Of a stretch of 64,000 nt of DNA, positions 9,124 to 16,774 are shown one piece after another. The DNA lies in NCBI GenBank assembly GCA_003169845.1, contig PNAG01000023.1:62001-126000 (forward strand), given 5' to 3'. Every line of letters begins with the position of its first letter. Positions within the stretch are counted from its first letter, which is position 1. The notes beneath the pieces were generated by a model, which did no database searches, had not been told where the DNA came from, and saw only the letters and a list, made by a program, of their open reading frames with translations. Source of the stretch: Candidatus Dormiibacterota bacterium (GTDB taxonomy: Bacteria; Chloroflexota; Dormibacteria; Dormibacterales; Dormibacteraceae). Position numbers and translations under genes: made by a program.

Positions 9124-9765
9124 TTACCCGAACTTACGAAGTATCAGTCGCTGTTGATGGGAGGCGATGGTTTCCAGGGTAAAGCCAGGCGCACCCATCA
9201 TATGAAATAGGGCCTGCGCCCAGCGTGCGGCGGTTGACTCCGGGTCAGCTGATAACGATGCCCGCTGCAGGGTGACGTCTCTTCGGAATGTGTCTGAGTC
9301 TGGCAGGTGACGCACGGTTAGACCGTACTCCGGAGCACCGGTAAGCCGCCGGTTGTGTAGCCCGTCGAGCTCGATGGTCAGTGTCAAGAGGTCCACCGAC
9401 TGATCCTCTCCATACAAGCGGCTCGCGAAAAGAAACACCTCAGTCATAGACCAGATGGCGTTGATGAAATCGAGGGTCCCTACGCGTTCAGGAATCCCGT
9501 CTTCACGCATTCGCCAGCGGTGGGCAAAGAACCCAGAAGTCTTAAACCGCCAATGTTCACGGTACTCTCGCCAGTTAGTTGTGCTGTCGATGGCCCCGTC
9601 GGTGAAACGAATTTGATTGTCAAGGTGAGGGTAATCCCAACCGCGCAGCGAAACCCTGGACCGCATAACTCGGCCCTGTAATTCAGTTAGTGGGATTCGA
9701 TCATCGACGATGGGGAGTGGTTGAAGAGTCACGAACCAATGTCCATCAAAGGTCGGATCAACCAT
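9124..9765 (-). CDS. Hypothetical protein coupled to AlbA_2-domain gene
   Basis: 213-aa ORF overlapping the end of the 9758-10420 gene by 8 nt. Confidence 0.6.
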   Translation of the reverse strand: MVDPTFDGHWFVTLQPLPIVDDRIPLTELQGRVMRSRVSLRGWDYPHLDNQIRFTDGAIDSTTNWREYREHWRFKTSGFFAHRWRMREDGIPERVGTLDFINAIWSMTEVFLFASRLYGEDQSVDLLTLTIELDGLHNRRLTGAPEYGLTVRHLPDSDTFRRDVTLQRASLSADPESTAARWAQALFHMMGAPGFTLETIASHQQRLILRKFG

Positions 9766-10420
9766 TCTCGAAGTCCTGCCTGGCGGCGAGGATATCGTTC
9801 GCGTATGGGTTATCAGCAGATGTCGACTCCGCGGATCGCAGTTGTGTTGGAATCAGGTCAGATATTTGACGCAGAAGGTGGTCGCCTTTGCGCCGCACCG
9901 CCAATTCGAGCAGTTCCTTCATTAGGCGTTCGCTGTCAATCTCCACAGTCTGCGCACCCTCTGTCCTGACGTAAACAGAACCGCCCCTCAGAACCGTCTT
10001 AACCTTTGGATTCGATGGGCCGACCTGCGCATCAGCCGACTGGCGGCAGATTGTTGGGACTTCAGAGAATTCACGCACGACGAGTGCGACGTACCAACTC
10101 CCATCGAGCTCGCAGCGATCGACGTCAAAGTTCGGAATGGGAGAAGCGAATGTCTTGAGGGCCTCGTAGATCTTCGACTTGTCGAAAGACTCCACCTGGT
10201 CGTGAGTGAGGCCAAGCAACTGATGTGTACCGTTCTCAACTCCGAAGACAAGCGTGCCTCCGTCACGAGTATTTGAGAACGCCATGATGTCCTTAATGAG
10301 ACTGAACCGACTGGCCGACTTAGGTTCTGGCCAACCGGTCTTACTCTTGTTGTCTCGGGTGCGGGTTTCCTTGGGATTGCTGAGTAAGGCTCTGAAAAAG
10401 TCGTCGAGCTCAGCCACCAC
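9758..10420 (-). CDS. Schlafen/AlbA_2 (PF04326-like) domain protein
   Basis: SASRFSLIKDIMAFSNTRDGGTLVFGVEN...LLGLTHDQ...VLRGGSVYVRTEGAQTVE, typical AlbA_2 core. Confidence 0.8.
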   Translation of the reverse strand: MVAELDDFFRALLSNPKETRTRDNKSKTGWPEPKSASRFSLIKDIMAFSNTRDGGTLVFGVENGTHQLLGLTHDQVESFDKSKIYEALKTFASPIPNFDVDRCELDGSWYVALVVREFSEVPTICRQSADAQVGPSNPKVKTVLRGGSVYVRTEGAQTVEIDSERLMKELLELAVRRKGDHLLRQISDLIPTQLRSAESTSADNPYANDILAARQDFENG

Positions 10421-10428
10421 CTAGACCC

Positions 10429-11745
10429 TTAACTTACGAGCTCGCCGAGACGCCTCGCGAGTTGTTTGATCTCAATTCGTTCTTGTTCGGTGCTATCGCG
10501 TTGGCGGATTGTCACTGCCTGGTCGGTGAGTGTTTCGAAGTCGATCGTTACGCAGAACGGGGTGCCGATCTCGTCCTGGCGACGGTAGCGGCGGCCGATG
10601 TTGCCGCCCGTCTGGTCGTACTCCACTCGGAACTCGCCTCGAAGCGACTTCATGACCTCCTGCGCCGGGCCAATCAGCTCTGGCTTCTTCGACAGCGGGA
10701 CCACCGCCACCTGCACCGGCGCCACGTTGGGGTGCAGGCGGAGGACCACGCGCGGCTCGTTGTTGACGATGTCTTCGTCGTAGGCGTCCAGCAGCAGCGT
10801 GATGAAGATCCGCTCCAGGCTCACGGCCGGCTCGATCACCCAGGGTAGATAGCGCTCGTTTGTTTCGGGGTCCAGGTAGCTCAGGTCGACCTTGGACTTT
10901 TCCTGGTGGACGCGGAGGTCGAAGTCGGTGCGGTCGGCGACACCCTCCAGCTCACCCCAGCCGAAGGGGAATTCGTATTCGATGTCGGTTGTCTGCTTCG
11001 AGTAGTGCGACAGGCTCGCCTTCGGGTGGTCGTACATGCGCAGGCGGTCCGGCTTGATGCCCAGCACTTCCGTGTACCAGCGCATGCGCTCCTTGCGCCA
11101 GTAGTTGAACCACTCGTCGTCGGAGTCGGGCTTGACGAAGAACTCCATCTCCATCAGCTCGAACTCCCTTACGCGAAAGACGAAGTTGCCCGGCGTGATC
11201 TCGTTGCGGAACGCTTTGCCCTGCTGCGCGATGCCGAACGGCACGCGCACGCGCGAGGAGTTCAGGACGTTCTTGAAGTCCACGAACATGCCCTGAGCGG
11301 TTTCCGGGCGGAGGTACACCTCGGAGGCCGTGTCTTCGATGGGGCCCACGTGAGTTTTGAACATGAGGTTGAACATGCGGGCCTCGTCGAGCGGTCCGCC
11401 GCATTCGGGGCACCGGTCGCCCGTCACGTGGTCGGCCCGCCAGCGTTTCTTGCATTCACCCAGGCACTGGCGGAGCGGATCGACGAAGTTGGTCAGGTGG
11501 CCGGAGGCGGCCCACACCTCGGACGGCATGATCAAGGTCGACTCGAGGCCGACCACGTCGTCGCGAAGGTCGACCATGTGGCGCCACCAGAGGTCTCGGA
11601 TCGCACGCTTCAGCGCGACACCGTACGGGCCGAAGTCGTAGAAACCTGACAGGCCGCCGTAGATCTCGCTCGAGGGATAGATGAAGCCTCGTCGCTTGGT
11701 CAGGGCGACGACCTTCTCCATCAATTGTTCGCGGGGGATTGTCAT
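10429..11745 (-). CDS. glyS: Glycyl-tRNA synthetase, single-chain alpha2 type
   Basis: MEKVVALTKRRGFIYPSSEIYGGLSGFYDFGPYGVALKRAI...PETAQGMFVDFKNV class II aaRS motifs. Confidence 0.97.
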   Translation of the reverse strand: MTIPREQLMEKVVALTKRRGFIYPSSEIYGGLSGFYDFGPYGVALKRAIRDLWWRHMVDLRDDVVGLESTLIMPSEVWAASGHLTNFVDPLRQCLGECKKRWRADHVTGDRCPECGGPLDEARMFNLMFKTHVGPIEDTASEVYLRPETAQGMFVDFKNVLNSSRVRVPFGIAQQGKAFRNEITPGNFVFRVREFELMEMEFFVKPDSDDEWFNYWRKERMRWYTEVLGIKPDRLRMYDHPKASLSHYSKQTTDIEYEFPFGWGELEGVADRTDFDLRVHQEKSKVDLSYLDPETNERYLPWVIEPAVSLERIFITLLLDAYDEDIVNNEPRVVLRLHPNVAPVQVAVVPLSKKPELIGPAQEVMKSLRGEFRVEYDQTGGNIGRRYRRQDEIGTPFCVTIDFETLTDQAVTIRQRDSTEQERIEIKQLARRLGELVS

Positions 11746-11754
11746 TCTTTCCCG

Positions 11755-11781
11755 CCCCTCTCCCCTGAACGGGGAGAGGGG
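11755..11781. repeat. REP-like palindrome, family 1 (CCCTCTCCCCTGAACGGGGAGAGGG)
   Basis: Perfect palindromic arms between VOC gene and glyS; related copies at 2283-2297, 15332-15357, 16676-16698, 16722-16744, 46074-46096. Confidence 0.8.
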
Positions 11782-11805
11782 GGTCTTGCTTCCACCCCCC
11801 TCAAG

Positions 11806-12183
11806 TCAGGCGTCTTGTAGGACGGAAAGTATGTTTCCCGACGGGTCTTTGAACCACGCTATGTCGGGCCCTCGGTCGTGGGCGATCCCTCTCGCTATGC
11901 CCTTTTCGTCCGTCATGCCTTTGTAGTGCTCGAAGACCACTCCCTTGGCGGCCAGGTCGGTGACTGCTTTTTCGATGTCGTCGACTCGGAAGTTGAGCAT
12001 CGTGTATGTCGCGGGCACGTGGGCGTCCCCTTTCGGGTAGACCAGGATCCCTTGACCGATTTTCAACATCAGGCCGGCCGGCACCGTTTCCATCTCCACG
12101 CCCAGCGTCGCGCTGTAGAACTTTTTGGCCGCGTCGAGGTCGTTGACGGAGAAACCACTGAACGCGTTCTTTGCGCTGATCAT
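11806..12183 (-). CDS. VOC/glyoxalase-family protein
   Basis: MISAKNAFSGFSVNDLDAAKKFYSATLGVEME...MLNFRVDDIE...DIAWFKDPSGNILSVLQ. Confidence 0.88.
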   Translation of the reverse strand: MISAKNAFSGFSVNDLDAAKKFYSATLGVEMETVPAGLMLKIGQGILVYPKGDAHVPATYTMLNFRVDDIEKAVTDLAAKGVVFEHYKGMTDEKGIARGIAHDRGPDIAWFKDPSGNILSVLQDA

Positions 12184-12185
12184 CT

Positions 12186-12929
12186 TCAAACCCCTCTCAT
12201 CTGGTGCAGGAATGCTAGCGACTTCAGGCGCCGGTCCAGGTGGTGCTCCAGCTGCACGGTCAGCACTCCTTCGATCGAGCTCATCAAAGCGAGGTCCAGC
12301 TTGAGGCGCCGGTAGGTGGCCAGGTCGCCCGCCGCCATCAGCCGTAGCACCTTGATCGCCGCCAGCGGCACCAGCGACATCGACGGCAGCGCGCACTGGT
12401 CGCACAGGAAGCCGCCCGCCTCCGCGCTGAACGCCGCGGGCCTTGCTTCCAGCGGGCGGTCGCACGTCGCGCACGCCGCCAGCTGCGGCGCGTACCCCAA
12501 CAGGTCGAGCGCGGCCATCATGAAATAGGCGGATGCGCGGCGCGGATCCGTCTCGCGCGCCAGCTCGTCCAGCGCCATCACGGCCAGCTCGTACACGCCG
12601 TCGACCGGATGGCGGTCCTCGCACACGCGCTCCGCGAGCTCCGCGATGAGCGCCGCGTGCGACATGACCTCCACGTCACCCGCGATCCGCAGGCCCGGCA
12701 TTCGCTGCACCTGCGCCACCACGTCCAGGTCGCCGCGCCCTTTCGCCAGCAAAACGTCCACGTGGCCGTACAGCTCGAGCGATGGTCCCAGCTTGGATTC
12801 CGGACGCCGCACGCCCTTCGCGATCGCGCCCACCTTGCCGTGCGTGCGGGTCAGGAGCGTGAAGATCCGGTCGGCTTCCCCATAGTCGAGCTTGCGCAGG
12901 ACGACCGCATGGTCACGATAAGTGGCCAG
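12186..12929 (-). CDS. recO: DNA repair protein RecO, apparent CTG start
   Basis: Frame extended past the called GTG gives TYRDHAVVLRKLDYGEADRIFTLLTRTHGKVGAIAKGVRRPESKLG (RecO OB-fold) plus CATC...CDQC zinc motif; no ATG/GTG/TTG between the in-frame stop and this block. Confidence 0.85.
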   Translation of the reverse strand: MATYRDHAVVLRKLDYGEADRIFTLLTRTHGKVGAIAKGVRRPESKLGPSLELYGHVDVLLAKGRGDLDVVAQVQRMPGLRIAGDVEVMSHAALIAELAERVCEDRHPVDGVYELAVMALDELARETDPRRASAYFMMAALDLLGYAPQLAACATCDRPLEARPAAFSAEAGGFLCDQCALPSMSLVPLAAIKVLRLMAAGDLATYRRLKLDLALMSSIEGVLTVQLEHHLDRRLKSLAFLHQMRGV

Positions 12930-14283
12930 TCTCTTTCTCCATTGAAGGACGTGGGGCGCCGTCGGTCTGCGGCACGCTCGAGGAGTTGTACTCGTCGGTC
13001 GGCCACGGGTTGTCGGCCGTGAGCCGGATCGACTCGATGCGCCGGCCCTTCACCTTCTCCACAGTCCACTGCGCGCGCCCTCCGCGGAACGTATCGCCCG
13101 GCGTGGCGATCTTGCCGAGCACGGAGTGGACGTACCCGCCCACCGAGTCGTAGTCGCCCGACTCCTCGATCGCCAGCCCAAGTCGTGAGTTGAGCTCCTC
13201 CAGCGGGAAGCCGGCGTCGACGCGCGCCTCGTGGTCGTTGAGGATGACGAGCTCGTCTTCCTCCGCCGAGTCGTATTCGTCGCGGATCTCTCCGACGATC
13301 TCCTCCAGGAGGTCTTCGAGCGTGACCAGGCCGGCCGTGCCGCCGTATTCGTCGACCACGATCATCATGTGGACCTTCTTGGTGCGCATGTCATGCAGGA
13401 GCTCGTCGACCTTCTTCTGCTCGGGAGTGAATTCGATGTGCCGCAGCAGCTTGTCCATGTCGAACTTCTGCGAAGTTGACAGCGTGTAGAAGAGCAGCAG
13501 GTCCTTGGTGTGGATGAGGCCGACCACGTGGTCGATGTCGGCCTCGAACACCGGCAGACGTGTGTGGCGGTGCTCCTTGAAGATTCGCACGACCTCACGC
13601 AGGTCGGCGTGCCGTTCCACTGCGACGATGTCCGTGCGCGGGACCATGATCTCGCGGACCGTCTTGTCGCCGATCTCGATGATCCCGTGGATCATCTGGT
13701 GCTCCTGCTCCTCGATCACCCCCTGCTCCTCCGAGACGTGGAGCAGGCTGATGAGCTCTTCCTCAGTGAGGTACGGGGCCCGGGCGGCGCGGCCACCGGT
13801 GATGCCGCGCGAGATGGACGTGACCGCCCACAGGATCGGGCCCAGGAAGCTCGCGAGCCGGTCGACCGGGCCCGCGGCCGCCAGCGCGACGCGCTCGGCG
13901 TGTGCGATCGCCAGCGTCTTCGGCGTCACCTCGGCGGCAATCAGGAGGATCACAGAGAGCCCGAAGGAGACCAGCAGCGTGAGCCCCAGACGCCATCCTG
14001 AGGGCACGCCCAAGCCCGTGAATACGTCGTCGCTGAGGAGGGCGGTCGAGGTCGAAGCGACGATGAGCGCCAGGGTGTTGACGAAGAGGACCGTCGAGAG
14101 GAACCGGTTGGGATCCGAGCGCAGCCTCTGAAGGATGCCCGCGGCCTGGCTGCCCTGCTCCGCGAGGAAGCGGACTCGAAGGCGGCCGACCGACGTGAGC
14201 GCTGTCTCGGTTCCGCTGGCCAGCGCGGCCACGAAAAAGCACACGATCAGCACTATGACCTCGATCCATTCCTGCCCTGTCAT
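12913..14283 (-). CDS. Hemolysin/CorC-type CNNM + CBS domain membrane protein
   Basis: N-terminal DUF21 TM region, IREIMVPRTDIVAVE, CBS pair, DEYGGTAGLVTLEDLLEEIVGEI, CorC_HlyC C-terminus. Confidence 0.93.
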   Translation of the reverse strand: MTGQEWIEVIVLIVCFFVAALASGTETALTSVGRLRVRFLAEQGSQAAGILQRLRSDPNRFLSTVLFVNTLALIVASTSTALLSDDVFTGLGVPSGWRLGLTLLVSFGLSVILLIAAEVTPKTLAIAHAERVALAAAGPVDRLASFLGPILWAVTSISRGITGGRAARAPYLTEEELISLLHVSEEQGVIEEQEHQMIHGIIEIGDKTVREIMVPRTDIVAVERHADLREVVRIFKEHRHTRLPVFEADIDHVVGLIHTKDLLLFYTLSTSQKFDMDKLLRHIEFTPEQKKVDELLHDMRTKKVHMMIVVDEYGGTAGLVTLEDLLEEIVGEIRDEYDSAEEDELVILNDHEARVDAGFPLEELNSRLGLAIEESGDYDSVGGYVHSVLGKIATPGDTFRGGRAQWTVEKVKGRRIESIRLTADNPWPTDEYNSSSVPQTDGAPRPSMEKETGHLS

Positions 14284-14293
14284 GACGAGAGGT

Positions 14294-15283
14294 CTATTTG
14301 AAGAGCTCGCTGACGCTCCGGTTTTCGTGGACCCGGATGATCGCCTCGGCGAGCAGAGGGGCGACTGAAAGGATCTTGAGCGGCGGGCCCATCTTCTCGG
14401 GTGGGATGGGGACGGAGTCGGTGACGATGACCTCGTCCACGTCCGCCTTCCTCAATCTCTCGATGGCGTCGCCGGTGAGCACCGCGTGCGTCGCGGCGAT
14501 GAGCACCTTCTTCGCGCCCTGGGACCGAAGCGCGGTCGCGAGCTTGGCGATGGTGCCGCCGGTGGTGATGATGTCCTCGACCACGACGCAGTCGCGGCCC
14601 CTCACGTCACCTGACACCGCGATCATTTCCACCTCGTCGTCGCTCGACCGCCGCTTGTAGCCGAACGCGATCGGCGCGCTGAGGTCGTTCGCCACCGCCT
14701 CGGCTCGCCGGCCGCCACCCGCGTCGGGGGCCACGATGGTGAGGTGGTGCAGGTTGAGCGTCTTGAGGTGGTCGGCGATGATGCGGTGCGGCGAGAGGTG
14801 GTCGGTCGGGACGTCGAAGAAGCCTTCGATGGCTTCGGCGTGGAGGTCGAGCAGCAGGAGGCGGTCGGCGCCCGCGAGCGTGAGGAAGTTCGCAACCAGC
14901 TTCGCCGAGATCGGCTCGCGGGGCTGCGTCTTGCGCTCCTTGCGGGCGTAGCCGTAATAGGGGATCACCGCGGTGACGCGGCCGGCCGAGGCGCGGCGCA
15001 GGGCGTCGAGGATGATGAACAGCTCCATCAGGTGCTCGTTCACGGGGGGGCTTGTGGGCTGGATCACGAACACGTCGTGCCCGCGCATCGAGTCCTCGAT
15101 CTTGACGTTGATCTCGCCGTCGGGGAAGTGGCGCAGGCGCGGGTCGGTGAGCGGCACGCCTAGCTTGTCTGAAATGCGCTGGGACAGCTCGGGGTTGGCC
15201 GAGCCGCCGATGAGCTTGAGAGCGCCCCATGGGGAAGCTTCCTCTCCGGTGAACTCAACCGCCGTTGTCAGTCTGCCTATCAC
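14294..15283 (-). CDS. prs: Ribose-phosphate pyrophosphokinase
   Basis: FPDGEINVKIEDSMRGHDVFVIQPT, PYYGYARKERK, PDAGGGRRA, VVVEDIITTGGT. Confidence 0.97.
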   Translation of the reverse strand: MIGRLTTAVEFTGEEASPWGALKLIGGSANPELSQRISDKLGVPLTDPRLRHFPDGEINVKIEDSMRGHDVFVIQPTSPPVNEHLMELFIILDALRRASAGRVTAVIPYYGYARKERKTQPREPISAKLVANFLTLAGADRLLLLDLHAEAIEGFFDVPTDHLSPHRIIADHLKTLNLHHLTIVAPDAGGGRRAEAVANDLSAPIAFGYKRRSSDDEVEMIAVSGDVRGRDCVVVEDIITTGGTIAKLATALRSQGAKKVLIAATHAVLTGDAIERLRKADVDEVIVTDSVPIPPEKMGPPLKILSVAPLLAEAIIRVHENRSVSELFK

Positions 15284-15302
15284 TTTATTCTGCCCATCAC
15301 GT

Positions 15303-16670
15303 TCAGTCTTCTTTCTCGCCCCTCTCCCTAGCCCTCTCCCCTGAACCGGGAGAGGGGATTGGTTTTATCACCCTAGCGGGAACGCCCACTACTGTCGCGC
15401 CATCCGGTACGTCTTTCGTGACGACCGAGCCTGCTCCGGTGCGCGATCCCTTACCAAGTTTGACCGGAGCGACCAGCATCGTGTCCACGCCGACGAACGC
15501 CCGGTCGCCGATCTTGGTCCGGTTCTTGTTCGTCCCATCGAAGTTGGCAGTGATGGTACCGGCACCGATGTTGGCGTCTTCGCCGACGTCGGTGTCGCCG
15601 AGGTAGGAGACGTGCGGCACCTTGCTGCCCCTCCCCACCCTCGTGCGCACCAGCTCGGCGAAGCTGCCGATGTGGACGTCGTCGGCGATCTCGGTCCCGG
15701 GGCGCAGCTTGACGAAGGGGCCGCAGTCCGACCGGTTGCCGATTCTCGCGTCCTCTATATGCGCGTGCGGGCCGATGCGACAGTCGGAGCCGATGCTGGT
15801 ATGCGCCTTGAGCACGGTGAAGGGTTCGATGACGGTGTCCTGGCCGATGGTCACGGTGGCCTCGACGAAGGTCGATTTGGGGTCGACGATCGTCACGCCT
15901 TCGAGCATGAGCTTGTCGAGGATGCGTTTTTGGATGATCGCCGTGGCCTCGGCGAGTCGGGTGCGGTCTTTGACGCCCATGGCCTCCTGCGGGTCGTCGA
16001 GCTTGACGATCGTCGTTGGCTTCAGGTGGAGGAAGACGTCGGTGAGGTAGTACTCGCCGGCGTTGTTGTCGGCTTTGATCTCTTTCAAGGCTTTCGTCAG
16101 CTGCGTGCCGTCGAAGCAGTAGATGCCGACGTTGAACTCGCGGACTTGCTTTCGCATCTCCTCCGTCGCGTCCTTGCGCTCGACGATCCTTTCCAGCGAA
16201 CCGTCCGCCGCCCGGATGAGGCGGCCGTCGTTGCGGGTGGGGTCTTCGACGCTGGCGATCGTGGCGGGCGCTTTCGCGGCACGGTGGGCGTCGATGACCT
16301 TCTTGATGGTGATTGCCGTCAACAGGGGTGAGTCGCCGTTGACGACGACCACCTCTTTGCCGTTGAGCTCGCCCTCCGGAACTTGCTGCAGCGCGTGCGC
16401 GGTGCCCTTTGGCTCGCGCTGGAAGGTCGGCGCGATGCCCCGTTCGTCGAGGTGCGCGGCGACCTCGGCGTGGTGGGGGTTGACGATGACCTTGATGTCC
16501 TTCGCGCCCGTCTCTGTGACCGCGTCCAGCACGTAGTCGAGCATGGGGCGGCCGCAGATCGGGTGGAGGACCTTGGGCGTACGTGACCGCATCCTGGTGC
16601 CGTGACCGGCGGCGAGTATGACGGCAGTTAGCGGCTGGCTCAACGCTGGTTGCAAGTTTAAGCCCCTCAC
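15303..16670 (-). CDS. glmU: Bifunctional UDP-GlcNAc pyrophosphorylase / GlcN-1-P acetyltransferase
   Basis: AVILAAGHGTRMRSRTPKVLHPICGRPML...left-handed beta-helix; C-terminal tail translated from a repeat. Confidence 0.97.
   Translation of the reverse strand: MRGLNLQPALSQPLTAVILAAGHGTRMRSRTPKVLHPICGRPMLDYVLDAVTETGAKDIKVIVNPHHAEVAAHLDERGIAPTFQREPKGTAHALQQVPEGELNGKEVVVVNGDSPLLTAITIKKVIDAHRAAKAPATIASVEDPTRNDGRLIRAADGSLERIVERKDATEEMRKQVREFNVGIYCFDGTQLTKALKEIKADNNAGEYYLTDVFLHLKPTTIVKLDDPQEAMGVKDRTRLAEATAIIQKRILDKLMLEGVTIVDPKSTFVEATVTIGQDTVIEPFTVLKAHTSIGSDCRIGPHAHIEDARIGNRSDCGPFVKLRPGTEIADDVHIGSFAELVRTRVGRGSKVPHVSYLGDTDVGEDANIGAGTITANFDGTNKNRTKIGDRAFVGVDTMLVAPVKLGKGSRTGAGSVVTKDVPDGATVVGVPARVIKPIPSPGSGERARERGEKED
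15332..15357. repeat. REP-like palindrome, family 1, inside glmU 3' end
   Basis: CCCTCTCCCCTGAACCGGGAGAGGGG. Confidence 0.75.
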
Positions 16671-16675
16671 CCTGG

Positions 16676-16744
16676 CCCTCTCCCCGAAGGGGAGAGGGAA
16701 ACCTTAGCCCCGCGGTAACTGCCCTCTCCCCGAAGGGGAGAGGG
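16676..16744. repeat. Two REP-like family 1 palindromes upstream of glmU and lon
   Basis: CCCTCTCCCCGAAGGGGAGAGGG at 16676-16698 and again at 16722-16744. Confidence 0.85.
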
Positions 16745-16774
16745 GATAAAGGCGGGGGGAGGGATAATCGAGGC

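Noticed and set aside
8929-9210. 93-aa plus-strand ORF in the island
   Set aside because: No clear RBS or domain and overlaps the better-supported 9124-9765 gene
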